From assembly GCA_964058845.1 (NCBI GenBank), contig CAXKVR010000036.1, forward strand, positions 930,001 through 994,000: DNA of 64,000 bases. The letters run 5' to 3'. Positions 36,347-48,196 of this stretch are shown here, in pieces. The DNA comes from Carex sylvatica (taxonomy: Eukaryota > Streptophyta > Magnoliopsida > Poales > Cyperaceae). The first letter of the stretch is position 1. Every line of letters begins with the position of its first letter. The notes beneath the pieces were generated by a model. The model was not told where the DNA came from. It did no database searches and saw only the letters and a program-made list of their open reading frames with translations. Both the position numbers and the translations under genes were made by a program.

Positions 36347-38905
36347 TTAGTAGTTTGGATTCATATACCATTGTTCGCTCTCTTCGGCACCGTCAAAATC
36401 CGAATTAGCCTCACGTCGCGCCTTGGTACCGCTTTCTTCAGTGTCGGCTTCAGATGATGATGGTTGTTGAGGCACATGTTGCGTACGCTCTTCAGCAGCA
36501 ATCCAATCCTTCAAGCACACAAGTCTCTCAAAAACATGTGCACCCAACTTACTTCATTTATTGGAGAGGATCCTGTTTGCCAAACTGAAACAACTTTCAG
36601 AAGGGACGGTTGATACGGGCACGGCAAATGCGTCGCGGGCCATCATCGCCAGCGTTGGCAAGGAACTTTGATGCCTCCTCCATCATGCCATCACGTCAAG
36701 TCCTTGTTCACTTTCGTTGATCATCGATATAGCCCAATAACTCGTTTGTGGATGTGTGCAGTTGGCTTTCCGACTGAAAATCTGCTAATAATCCACCACT
36801 GCTAGTGCTCCTAGAAGTGGAACAATTAAACAATTAAAAAAATTAGTGGACAAATAATGTAGATATTATAAATAATAAAAATTGAAAACACATGTATATT
36901 TATATTCATACCTAGGGGCGGGACGGGACGAAGCCGGGTTTCGGTTGTCACTCATTCTTGAGTGGTATATATTAAACATCTCATCGAACTTCGAATTCAC
37001 GTAAGCCTCCACCCCGGTTGAGTCTAAATGTAAATTCTGTTTGTACCTCTCAACTACTTTGATCGTGTAAAACTTCTTGTATGCCGGGTGGAGGCAGTTT
37101 GCGATAATGGCTAGGAGAGGTACATCTTCCCAATATGTTAGGAATTTTTATTTCATGGCATCTACAATTGGCGTGAGAGATGCATCATAGATTTCAGATT
37201 GTTCTAATTCGTAATACACCTTGGAGATTTCATAGAGATGTCTCAGCAACTCAAACGACGTCGGTGAGTACGAGCATGATGGTTGAACGGTTGCAGTAAA
37301 AAAGATTCCTAGGAATTTGCTAAGCCTTTGCAGTTTATCCCATTCTTCGTCAATGAGTTCGAATTGCAATGCCTCGGGGTTGGAGCTTCTCAAAAACTCA
37401 CCTATGATAGCTTTGTAAGGAAGGCATCGGTTCAACAACCTATATGCTGAGTTCCAACGGGTATCTATATCCCAACGTACCTTCAACTTGCTCAATCTAT
37501 AGGTGATACATAATGCAGCAAACTGTTGTTTTCTTTCTTGGTTTGAAACAATGTGGTTGAGGGCATTCTTAAATTTAATTATCAATAGTTTTACGGCTTC
37601 TGTTTTTAGACCCGCCTTCACGACGAGGTTAAGAACGTGGCAAGCACACTTTTGGTGAAATATTTCACCATTCATGATCGGGTTTAGTGACCGTTTAAAA
37701 ATCTCAATGGAAGCAATGTTGTTGCTAGCATTATCGAAAGATATAGAAAAAACCTTGTTACCCAAATTTCTCTTAAGGTTATACTCTTCTAAAACCTCAA
37801 TAATGGACTTGAAAATTACATTTGCAGTGTGGGGGGAATCCAAAACTCGAAAACTTAATATTCTTTTTTGTAATACCCAATGATCATCGATCCAATGGCC
37901 GGTAATACAAGAGTACCCAAGGCCATGTTTACCGGCAGTCCATATATCGGAGGTAATTGACACCTTATTATTTTGGTATGCAAATAGAGATTTAAGGTCA
38001 TTTTTGGTCGAGGTAAACTAATTTTTAATTTCACTAACCATCTTTCTATGATGGATCCTCTTGTACATTGGTTGACCTAACCCCCGAATGCATAACCGGG
38101 CAAAACTCGTGCAACCACCCATACTTATTGGTTGTTCTTTATGGGTAATGTACCGGGTCAATTCATTAAGCATTTTTTATTCATCGAATTTTGGATTTGT
38201 TCTGGTACCATCCGCGTTTATAAGGGTTTGGATTTGTCTCGGTTCATGATTTTCACATGGAACCTCACCCTTTCTTTTGTGCATTTCGGCATGTCTCTTA
38301 AAGCTAGCCATACTACTAGATTGTTTATACTCAAAAGTTTTTCGGCAATTTTTTACCATACATTGTGCAAAATTCATAATGTCGTTATTCCCTCTGGTAA
38401 TATTGTAAAATTTCACCCACAGTTGATTGTATTCGGGGGGAGGTCTTTTAGTCTTCTTTCCTGCTGGTTCTTGCGGCGGATCACTTGTCGAAGGAGGGAC
38501 AACTTCTTCTTGAATTTCAGGTTCACCTGTCAAAGGTGTACCTCCTACAGGAGCAGTGTCAGTGAATTGACTCGATGCTACAGAAGAAGAGCCAATGCCT
38601 CCAAATGTATACTGTGGTGTCGGTTGAAGTGTTTCTTGTGAAATGTATACATTTGGATTGTTTGAAGTATAATACGGTGGCGGTGCATTCATTTGTGGGG
38701 GTTGTTGATAATTCAAATCTAGCATTTGGTCCCTTCTTTGATAATTTGGTGGATAATTTGGTGGATAATTAGGTGGATAATTGGGTGGTGCAATTTGGGA
38801 GGAACTTTGTGGATAATTTGGTGGATAATTTGGTATTGGCGGGCCAAAAATATCGGCCGACAGTCTCGCGATGTCCTCTTGCACGGAATCACGATGAGAT
38901 GACAT
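36347..38905 (-). pseudogene. hAT transposase pseudogene, copy 2
   Basis: One nearly continuous minus-strand frame from the Met at 38905 to the end at 36347, broken by in-frame stops. The N-terminal part has 'NYPPNYP' repeats and a BED zinc finger near 38280-38380 (C-x4-C, 'SFKRHAEMH'). The RNase H-like core (37148-37963) begins 'SITSDIWTAG' and contains 'FDNASNN', 'CACHVLNL' and 'DTRWNSAY'. The dimerisation region with 'VPSESCFSLANR' lies near 36560-36640. Stops are TAA 38177-38179, a TAG near 38018-38023, TAA 37148-37150, and a TGA near 36548-36560. At the last site copy 1 keeps CGA (Arg), which suggests C-to-T decay. The first and third stops are shared with copy 1. It would have been a cut-and-paste transposase; it is not functional as read. 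Confidence 0.92.
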
Positions 38906-38929
38906 TTATTAAACCTATTCAAAATAATT

Positions 38930-41900
38930 ATAAAAAAAACAGAAATAAAAAAACAGAAATAAAAAAACAGAAATTAAACTAACCTATTTTAAAAAACCTA
39001 TTAAAAATAAATCCGAATTTTGAAAAATAAATCTAACCTATTCAAAACAAATATAATCACTTCACATATTCAAATCTATAAAACTAACCTATTTTAAAAA
39101 ACAGAAAATTAGAAAACAGAAATAAAAAAACAGAAATAAAAAAACAGAAATAAAAAAACAGAAAATTAAAAAACAGAAATAAAAAAACAGAAATAAAAAA
39201 ACAGAAATAAAAAAACAGAAATTAAAAAACAGAAATAAAACTAACCTATTTTAAAAAACCTATTAAAAATAAATCCGAATTTTGAAAAATAAATCTAAAC
39301 TATTCAAAACAAATATAATCACTTCACATATTCAAATCTATAAAACTAACCTATTTTAAAAAACAGAAAATTAAAAAACAGAAATAAAAAAACAGAAATA
39401 AAAAAACAGAAAATTAAAAAACAGAAAATTAAAAACAGAAATTAAACTAACCTATTTTAAAAAACCTATTAAAAATAAATCCGAATTTTGAAAAATAAAT
39501 CTAACCTATTCAAAACAAATATAATCACTTCACATATTCAAATCTATAAAACTAACCTATTTTAAAAAACAGAAAATTAGAAAACAGAAATAAAAAAACA
39601 GAAATAAAAAAACAGAAATAAAAAAACAGAAAATTAAAAAACAGAAATAAAAAAACAGAAATAAAAAAACAGAAATAAAACTAACCTATTTTAAAAAACC
39701 TATTAAAAATAAATCCGAATTTTGAAAAATAAATCTAAACTATTCAAAACAAATATAATCACTTCACATATTCAAATCTATAAAACTAACCTATTTTAAA
39801 AAACAGAAAATTAAAAAACAGAAATAAAAAAAACAGAAATAAAAAAACAGAAAATTAAAAAACAGAAAATTAAAAACAGAAATTAAACTAACCTATTTTA
39901 AAAAACCTATTAAAAATAAATCCGAATTTTGAAAAATAAATCTAACCTATTCAAAACAAATATAATCACTTCACATATTCAAATATATAAAACTAACCTA
40001 TTTTAAAAAACAGAAAATTAAAAAACAGAAATTAAAAAATAGAAATAAAAAAACAGAAATAAAAAAACAGAAAATTAAAAAACAGAAATAAAAAAACAGA
40101 AATAAAAAAACAGAAAATTAAAAAACAGAAAATTAAAAACAGAAATTAAACTAACCTATTTTAAAAAACCTATTAAAAATAAATCCGAATTTTGAAAAAT
40201 AAATCTAACCTATTCAAAACAAATATAATCACTTCACATATTCAAATCTATAAAACTAACCTATTTTAAAAAACAGAAAATTAGAAAACAGAAATAAAAA
40301 AACAGAAATAAAAAAACAGAAATAAAAAAACAGAAAATTAAAAAACAGAAATAAAAAAACAGAAATAAAAAAACAGAAATAAAACTAACCTATTTTAAAA
40401 AACCTATTAAAAATAAATCCGAATTTTGAAAAATAAATCTAAACTATTCAAAACAAATATAATCACTTCACATATTCAAATCTATAAAACTAACCTATTT
40501 TAAAAAACAGAAAATTAAAAAACAGAAATAAAAAAAACAGAAATAAAAAAACAGAAAATTAAAAAACAGAAAATTAAAAACAGAAATTAAACTAACCTAT
40601 TTTAAAAAACCTATTAAAAATAAATCCGAATTTTGAAAAATAAATCTAACCTATTCAAAACAAATATAATCACTTCACATATTCAAATATATAAAACTAA
40701 CCTATTTTAAAAAACAGAAAATTAAAAAACAGAAATTAAAAAATAGAAATAAAAAAACAGAAATAAAAAAACAGAAAATTAAAAAACAGAAATAAAAAAA
40801 CAGAAATAAAAAAACAGAAAATTAAAAAACAGAAAATTAAAAACAGAAATTAAACTAACCTATTTTAAAAAACCTATTAAAAATAAATCCGAATTTTGAA
40901 AAATAAATCTAACCTATTCAAAACAAATATAATCACTTCACATATTCAAATCTATAAAACTAACCTATTTTAAAAAACAGAAAATTAGAAAACAGAAATA
41001 AAAAAACAGAAATAAAAAAACAGAAATAAAAAAACAGAAAATTAAAAAACAGAAATAAAAAAACAGAAATAAAAAAACAGAAATAAAACTAACCTATTTT
41101 AAAAAACCTATTAAAAATAAATCCGAATTTTGAAAAATAAATCTAAACTATTCAAAACAAATATAATCACTTCACATATTCAAATCTATAAAACTAACCT
41201 ATTTTAAAAAACAGAAAATTAAAAAACAGAAATAAAAAAAACAGAAATAAAAAAACAGAAAATTAAAAAACAGAAAATTAAAAACAGAAATTAAACTAAC
41301 CTATTTTAAAAAACCTATTAAAAATAAATCCGAATTTTGAAAAATAAATCTAACCTATTCAAAACAAATATAATCACTTCACATATTCAAATCTATAAAA
41401 CTAACCTATTTTAAAAAACAGAAAATTAGAAAACAGAAATAAAAAAACAGAAATAAAAAAACAGAAATAAAAAAACAGAAAATTAAAAAACAGAAATAAA
41501 AAAACAGAAATAAAAAAACAGAAAATTAAAAAACAGAAAATTAAAAACAGAAATTAAACTAACCTATTTTAAAAAACCTATTAAAAATAAATCCGAATTT
41601 TGAAAAATAAATCTAACCTATTCAAAACAAATATAATCACTTCACATATTCAAATCTATAAAACTAACCTATTTTAAAAAACAGAAAATTAGAAAACAGA
41701 AATAAAAAAACAGAAATAAAAAAACAGAAATAAAAAAACAGAAAATTAAAAAACAGAAATAAAAAAACAGAAATAAAAAAACAGAAATAAAACTAACCTA
41801 TTTTAAAAAACCTATTAAAAATAAATCCGAATTTTGAAAAATAAATCTAAACTATTCAAAACAAATATAATCACTTCACATATTCAAATCTATAAAACTA

Positions 41901-42643
41901 ACCTATTTTAAAAAACAGAAAATTAAAAAACAGAAATAAAAAAAACAGAAATAAAAAAACAGAAAATTAAAAAACAGAAAATTAAAAACAGAAATTAAAC
42001 TAACCTATTTTAAAAAACCTATTAAAAATAAATCCGAATTTTGAAAAATAAATCTAACCTATTCAAAACAAATATAATCACTTCACATATTCAAATATAT
42101 AAAACTAACCTATTTTAAAAAACAGAAAATTAAAAAACAGAAATTATAAAATAGAAATTAAAAAACAGAAATTAAAAAACAGAAAATTAAAAAACAGAAA
42201 TTAAACTAACCTATTTTAAAAAACCTATTAAAAATAAATCCGAATTTTGAAAAATAAATCTAACCTATTCAAAACAAATATAATTACTCCACATATTCAA
42301 ATCTATAAAACTAACCTATTTTAAAAAACCTATTAAAAATAAATCCGAATTTTGAAAAATAAATCTAACCTATTCAAAACAAATATAATCGCTTCACATA
42401 TTCAAATCTATAAAACTAACCTATTTCAAAAAACAGAAATTAAAAAACAGAAATTAAAAAACAGAAATAAAAAAACAGAAATAAAAAACAGAAATTAAAA
42501 AATAGAAATTAAAAAACAGAAATTAAACTAACCTATTTTAAAAAACCTATTAAAAATAAATCCGAATTTTGAAAAATAAATCTAATCTATTCAAAACAAA
42601 TATAATCACTTCACATATTCAAATCTATAAAACTAACCTATTT
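38930..42643. repeat. A-rich satellite with a 704-bp higher-order repeat
   Basis: Every monomer contains 'ctaacctattttaaaaaacc', a CCGAATTTTG block, 'ttcaaaacaaatataatcac' and a variable run of 'aaacagaaat' units. The CCGAATTTTG block occurs at 39481, 39715, 39922, 40185, 40419, 40626, 40889, 41123, 41330, 41593, 41827 and 42034. The spacings cycle 234, 207, 263, so each type recurs at exactly 704 bp. Less regular monomers lie at both edges (39013, 39275, 42240, 42345, 42562). The array is 5' of the transposase frame and corresponds to the much shorter array at 7230-7990 in copy 1. No coding capacity. Confidence 0.95.
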
Positions 42644-42652
42644 TAAATAGTT

Positions 42653-42880
42653 CATAACTGTTTAAAAATAATAATTTGGTACACATCTTAATAAATACTA
42701 AAAAAGATTCCAAAAAATATAAAATTTGGTATCCACACACATTCTAATATGGAGATCATGATGAATGATTTGGATCAACTATTTGAACTTTAGAATTATA
42801 AAATTAATTTATAAACATATAGTGCAGTCAAGATGTATCACCATAAAATGATATAATTGGATCTCTCCTCTCCTCTCCTC
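42653..42880. mobile_element. Half of a palindromic element (right arm only)
   Basis: It begins around the palindrome centre ('ttggtacacatcttaataaata') and continues through the common core ('ccaaaaaatataaaatttggt', 'tctaatatggagatca') to a terminus ending 'ggatctctcctctcc', resembling type C. The left arm is absent and hAT satellite sequence takes its place. Confidence 0.65.
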
Positions 42881-43168
42881 TTATTATTATTGCGAGTTCT
42901 TTTAGACATTGTAATGATAATATCTTAAAGTTTGTACTGTGAGTCCTTTTATGCATAATGCAAGAGTTTTTTTTTTATCCCCATTTGTTGTTCTTCTATT
43001 AAACTGTCTTAGAATTTTGCATGAGTATAGTAATTTCTTCATATTTATTTAGTTCTGATCTGTTATGACCGTGACTTGTATATTGTTATATCAATACCTA
43101 TCTTATTAATTTAAATAATATGAAATATATATATGATACAACATCAACTGAAAGAATACCCACGCTAC

Positions 43169-45476
43169 TGTAACGTAGTGAAACTTTTAAAATAATAAGA
43201 TTTTAAAAGATTAAAGTAAATATAGTTTAGAAATTAAAAATCTAATGCGTGGAAATATTTTTATACTGACTGATTGAGTTAAGGCGTCGAAAATTGAATT
43301 ATAATATAGAAAAATGGTCCAGTGCGGATGGATGACCCGCACTGCGGGTGGCTTCACCCGCACTGGGACAAGTTCCTTAATAAACGGCTGAAAAATCTCT
43401 GGGTGCGGATGGTGGTGCGGATGGGCACACGCACTGCGGGTGAGTTCTGTACTCTTCTGAAAATTTCGCTAAGTACTGAATGCGGATGGGAGCATCCGCA
43501 CTGGCCTCAGTGCGTCCGCACTAGGCTCGGACTTTTTCTTCTGCGCAGTGAATGCGGCTGGGTGATCCGCAGTGCGGATGGAGAGACCGCAGTGCGGATG
43601 GAGAGGATCCGCAGTGCGGATGAATGATCCGCACTGAAATGTAATTTTGTTATTTTTGAGGGGTTTATTTGCAAAATTTCAATTATAAATCAAAATCCTC
43701 CTTCTTCTTCTCATTTTACGGGAATTAAAAGAGATAGTTAGGTTAGCCGAAAGGAAAAAGAGAAAGAGAGAGAGAGAGAGAAATTGAGCGCGGAATCTGA
43801 TCGAACTGACCGGGAAATCGAGATTCGAGCTGAATTGACGATCCTTGATCGATTCTAAAGCTTCAATTTGGTATTTCTTTCTCTTTTGCAATTCTTTGAA
43901 AATCCTAAATTATTCGATTTGTCGTGATTTCGGTTGAAATTCGAATTAGGGTTTCAGTAATCGAGTTCTAGCTCGATTAGTTGTTAATTTGTGATAATTG
44001 ATATGATTTGTCTTCCTTTTCTCTTGGAAACCCTAATTCAAGTGATTTGTTAGATTTTTGATGAAATTTCGAATTCGAATTTGATTTGAAACATTATGAC
44101 TCGATAATCGACTTGACTTGTATTTAAATCGATTGAATGTCTTTTATTAATTCATCTATGCTTTATTAACATAGGCATAGACCCTATCGAGTACGATTCA
44201 GCGAAATCGTCGGAAGTTCGGAATCTAGTGATAGCTGATTCTCTACGCATCTTACGTGATCAGGTGCGGGGGTTCACGGGATCTGTTTTGGGATTTATTT
44301 TTAAGAATTAAATAGTTACGTATAATGGCATGTTGAATTTCTAATTGCATGCATCATAGCATTATTGCATAGTTAAGTAAATGATATATCGGAATTGCTA
44401 TATTTAGGATGATCTAGCATATTGGTATGGTTTTATCGATTTTACTGTTCCTTTGATTCTGATAATGGAATGAAACCACAGTACTGAATTGATATTGTTA
44501 TATTATATCATAGTTATTGCAAAGTCTAGAGTCGACGCTAGACTTTGCCTCAGGAACCATATGCGCATTTGGGGAATGACCCCACTGAACCCAGTACCGG
44601 TTGGGTAGGGGATACTGTTATTACATATATTATTGTGATTGTTGGAATACTGAACTGCGGTATAGTGATTGATGTGAAACTGTTACTGTATTGATAATCT
44701 TTGTTTCTGATCGAGTTACTTTATTGCTATCCGTGAAATTCTGATTGATATGCATGTTTAATTATAAACCAGAACCAATAGAACGGTTAAGCCGACAAAG
44801 ATAGATAACTGATTTCTATCTTTCCAACCTGACTTAGAGAGTTTGCATTTAGGTCCAAACATCCTGAATAATTCCGTTTTGATTTTTCTCCGAATGTGAT
44901 AATAGTAGAAGTTCACTTGAATTCCCTTTTAAAGTAATTGCATTTCATGATTTAACTGATTAATATACTAATGAATTGATTTAATTCTGATTTTGGATTT
45001 CTTACAAATCCAGTAGCCCTATTTAAATTCTGCACTGAGAAACTGCGAATAAGTTTCTCACCCCTCTTCCCCCTCGTGGGTTTTTCAGGAAAGAAGGAAT
45101 AGGATTTCGAGATCGTGCGGCGAGGATAAGAAAGGAGAGGTATAGATATGCCTTAATTAATGATCGTTTTGTACTAGTTAAGTACTCAGATCATATTTTG
45201 TTGTGTATAACCTTTGAACCAGACCTTTGTAAAACTTATTTTAATTATGTAGTGTAAATGTTTAATTCGTTAAGTAGGAGGTGTTGTAAGTAGGAGGTGT
45301 TGTAAGTAGGATGTGTTTTAATTATCTGATTTTCATTAACTGCTTGTCTGAAAGATTTAAATTATCCGATAAAATTGGGATGAATATGAATCATCTCATC
45401 GTTCTTGCCTCGTGAGTATATAGAAAATATATATTCACGGCGTAACTGTCGCGCCCCCTGGTTCCGGGGTGTGACA
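43169..45476 (+). mobile_element. Solo LTR, element 1 type
   Basis: A 2308-bp LTR on the plus strand, TGTAACGTAG to GTGTGACA, closely matching the element 1 LTRs for most of its length. The 5-bp TSD GCTAC is present on both sides (43164-43168 and 45477-45481). Near 43270-43300 it has a 'gactgattgagttaaggcgtc' segment found in element 2 LTRs but missing from element 1. The small frames at 43322-43627 and 43679-43891 lie in GC repeats and leader and are not genes. Confidence 0.93.
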
Positions 45477-45481
45477 GCTAC

Positions 45482-46156
45482 TTATATGACTACAGGCCAA
45501 AATATTATTTTGTACTCTGTGGACACAATAAATATATGATATAGATCTTGGTGAAATAACAACTTATCATAAGATTTTGCTCTCACTAGAACTTTGATTT
45601 TTTGCAATCTTTCATTAACCACAGAAAATAGTAAAAATAAATAATTTAACTACTATAGGAGCATCGAACATGCATAATAACTACATATATTTGAAATGTA
45701 TTTTTATTACATACCATGACTTTTTTTGACGTAAAATTAATATCAATGAGAGATTGGAGGAAAAATCAAAACCACATATTATTTGGTAATTTCTAAAAAT
45801 AAAAACTTAGTCAAAGTACAACGATAGAAAATTGAATACCTATGTAATACAATTTTATAAATATGTTAATAGTTGCAAACAAAACAATATATATCAGATT
45901 TGAGTGCCAACTTAATCTAAAGACTTACTAACATGTACACTATTGAAATTGTTTAGATTCAATATTCAGGACACATGCATAACAATGCAAATTTTTAAAA
46001 CTAATAGGAAAGAAAACATAAAAATAAATATTATTAATTGTAAACTTGTCAATGTATCATCTATGTATTATGAAAAAAATAATGCTGATAGTCAGTATTA
46101 ATAATTCAATAAACAGTTCACATTTACTACTTCAGCAATAGATTCTACATTTGTTA
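45482..46156. other. AT-rich intergenic DNA, no gene seen
   Basis: No open frame or repeat of note. It ends at the 9-bp TSD of the next MULE. Confidence 0.45.
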
Positions 46157-46403
46157 CATACTTGTCGGTCATTTTTATTAATATCCTAAAAAAAAAAAAA
46201 TTTTAAAGATACCCCCGCATTAGATTTTTTGTCAAAACTACCCCGACCGCCAGGCCCACGGGCGGTCCAATCCCCTAGCGGACCGCCCGTGACAGGGGCG
46301 CCCCACTAGGGACCAGACCGCCCCTGGTCCGGGCGGTCCACTTTTTTTTTTTTTTTTTAAGAGATCTAATATGTATATATATAATATAATATATGTATAT
46401 ATA

Positions 46404-46443
<40 letters not shown>

Positions 46444-46452
46444 ATATAATAT

Positions 46453-46878
46453 AGAGGTTGGCTACTATGCTTATATAAGCATATCCCCACATATGCTTAT
46501 AACTCATTTTTGTGTTTTCAATGTCCAAATGGTCGATCGGAACCGTTCACCTTGTTCTCTATATTAATATGTTCTTGGAGACCAAATTTTACATTTTTCT
46601 GAATTTGTTTACTATTTATTAAGCCACTTTAAAAATCTCTGATCCAACGGTGGCCTAACAAAACAGTAAAATCAGAAGTCACCGTTGGATCAGAGATTTT
46701 CAAATTGGCTTAATAAATAGTAAAAAAATTCAGAAAAATATAAAATTTGGTCTCCAAGAACATATTAATATGGAGAACAAGATAAACGGTTCCGATCGAC
46801 CATTTGGACATTGAAAACACAAAAATGAGTTATAAGTATATGTGGGGATATGCTTATATAAGCATAGTAGCCAACCTC
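46453..46878. mobile_element. (TA)n-associated palindromic element, terminus type B, copy 3
   Basis: AGAGGTTGGCTACTATGC ends, the 'tgcttatataagcatatcc' hairpin in each arm and the common core, about 426 bp. It is embedded in (TA)n in the loop of the foldback MULE. Confidence 0.87.
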
Positions 46879-46940
46879 ATATAATATATATATATATATG
46901 TATATATAATATAATATATATATATGTATATATATATATA

Positions 46941-47180
46941 GTAAGGCTATGCTACTTCGCAAATTAAAAGGGAATGTTTTCATTCGCGCTCATATCTATA
47001 GTTTCAAAATCCAAAAAGTCGATCTGAACCGTTAGATGTGATCTCTATATTGAAATGTGCTTGGAGACCAAATTTTATATTTTTCTGATTTTTTTTACTA
47101 TTTATTAAGCCACTTTGAAAATCGCTGATTCAACGTCTACCGTTAAACGAAAACTTAAACTGCATTTTTGAGACACTATG
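46941..47180. mobile_element. Half of a palindromic element (left arm only, distinct terminus)
   Basis: It starts GTAAGGCTATGCTACTTCGC after a (TA)n tract, continues into the common core ('ggagaccaaattttatatttttctg', 'tttactatttattaagccac') and breaks near the centre at 'gctgattcaacgtctaccg'. No right arm follows; a (TATG)n tract and unrelated sequence do. The terminus differs from types A-F. Confidence 0.65.
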
Positions 47181-47187
47181 GTCCTGT

Positions 47188-47272
47188 ATATATATGTGTA
47201 TATGTATGTGTATATATATGTATATGTATATGTATGTATATGTATATGTATGTATATGTATGTATATGATGC
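47188..47272. repeat. (TATG)n/(TATA)n microsatellite
   Basis: Alternating 'tatatg', 'tatgta' units. The tyrosine/threonine/isoleucine frames across it are artefacts. Confidence 0.9.
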
Positions 47273-47279
47273 AATATGG

Positions 47280-47594
47280 TCCTGCGCATGCTTCACGAAA
47301 AGGGGCACAACTTTTGATCCGTCCGTCGGATCGGGCTGAAATTTTGCCATGAGCTCCACAGCCCCAAATCCAAGCTCACTTACTTTCCAGCCCGATCCGA
47401 CCGTCAGATATAGAGTTTTTAGGGTCTTTTATGTATTTTCTGTTTTTTAAGATTTGTATTTAAACAGACGTGATGTCTTTTTGGGATAGTTATTTATTGA
47501 CGTATCAGTTTTTATCAAAGAATTGAGAATCTGTGTGATCTCAGAACCAAATCTATTTTTCCGTTACTTTTTCCAATTTCTTGATCGGTCGTGC
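47280..47594. other. MULE internal sequence, no gene recognised
   Basis: Contains a moderately GC-rich block 'gatccgtccgtcggatcgggctgaaattt ... cagcccgatccgaccgtcag' (about 47317-47408) whose two halves are partly complementary. No coding evidence. Confidence 0.4.
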
Positions 47595-47596
47595 AT

Positions 47597-47778
47597 CAGT
47601 ATATGTATATGTATATGTATGTATATGTATGTATATGTATGTATATGTATGTATATGTATGTATATGTATATATATGTATATGTATATGTATATGTATAT
47701 ATATGTATATGTATATGTATGTATGTGTATATATATGTATGTGTATATATATGTATGTGTATATATGTATATATGTAT
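47597..47778. repeat. (TATG)n-rich microsatellite, about 180 bp
   Basis: Nearly pure 'tatgta' and 'tatatg' units. It opens long artefactual frames on both strands in several phases, all of low complexity. Confidence 0.95.
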
Positions 47779-48196
47779 AGAGTAAGTCTACCATACATTG
47801 CAATGCATAGGCACCTCTATGCATTGGACTATAAATCATGGATTCAAAGTCCAAATGACCGATCCAAACCGTTCATCTTGTTCTCCATATTAATATGTGC
47901 TTGGTGACCAAATTTTATATTTTTTGGAATTTTTTTACTATTTATTAAGTCACTTTGAAAATTACTGATCCAACGGTGCCTTTTGATTTTACTGTAACCG
48001 TTGGATCAGCGATTTTCAATGTGGCTTAATAAATAGTAACAAAATTCCAAAAAATGTAAAATTTGGTCTCCAAGCACATATTAATATGGAGAACAAGATG
48101 AACGGTTTGGATCGGTCATTTGGACTTTGAATATGGTGATTTATAGTGCAATGCATAGAGGTGCTTATGCATTGCAATGTATGGTAGACTTACTCT
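47779..48196. mobile_element. (TA)n-associated palindromic element, terminus type D
   Basis: A 418-bp palindrome with ends AGAGTAAGTCTACCATACATTGCAATGCATAG, then 'gattcaaagtccaaatgaccgatcc', the common core, and 'tgatccaacggtgcc' near the centre. Flanked by 'tatgtata' microsatellite on both sides. Confidence 0.87.

Larger units (their letters stand above)
32637..42643 (-). mobile_element. hAT transposon, copy 2 (right terminus missing)
   Basis: The left end TAGGGGTTTGCTAACGGG (32637) and G-rich subterminal repeats match copy 1. The body, transposase pseudogene and A-rich array appear in the same order. A solo LTR (32760-35488) interrupts the left subterminal region. The right G-rich terminus of copy 1 has no counterpart here: the array ends near 42643 and joins half of a palindromic element. 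Therefore no TSD partner for the left flank AGCTGAGC (32629-32636) was found. The right boundary given is the last recognisable element sequence. Confidence 0.82.

Noticed and set aside
39000..42640. Regular repeat spacing resembling a CRISPR-like or satellite array
   Set aside because: The units are A-rich, over 200 bp long, have no unique spacers, and sit in a plant hAT element. It is a transposon-derived satellite, not CRISPR.
47523..47907. Several overlapping long frames on both strands rich in Tyr, Ile, Met and Cys
   Set aside because: They are translations of a (TATG)n microsatellite in several phases.
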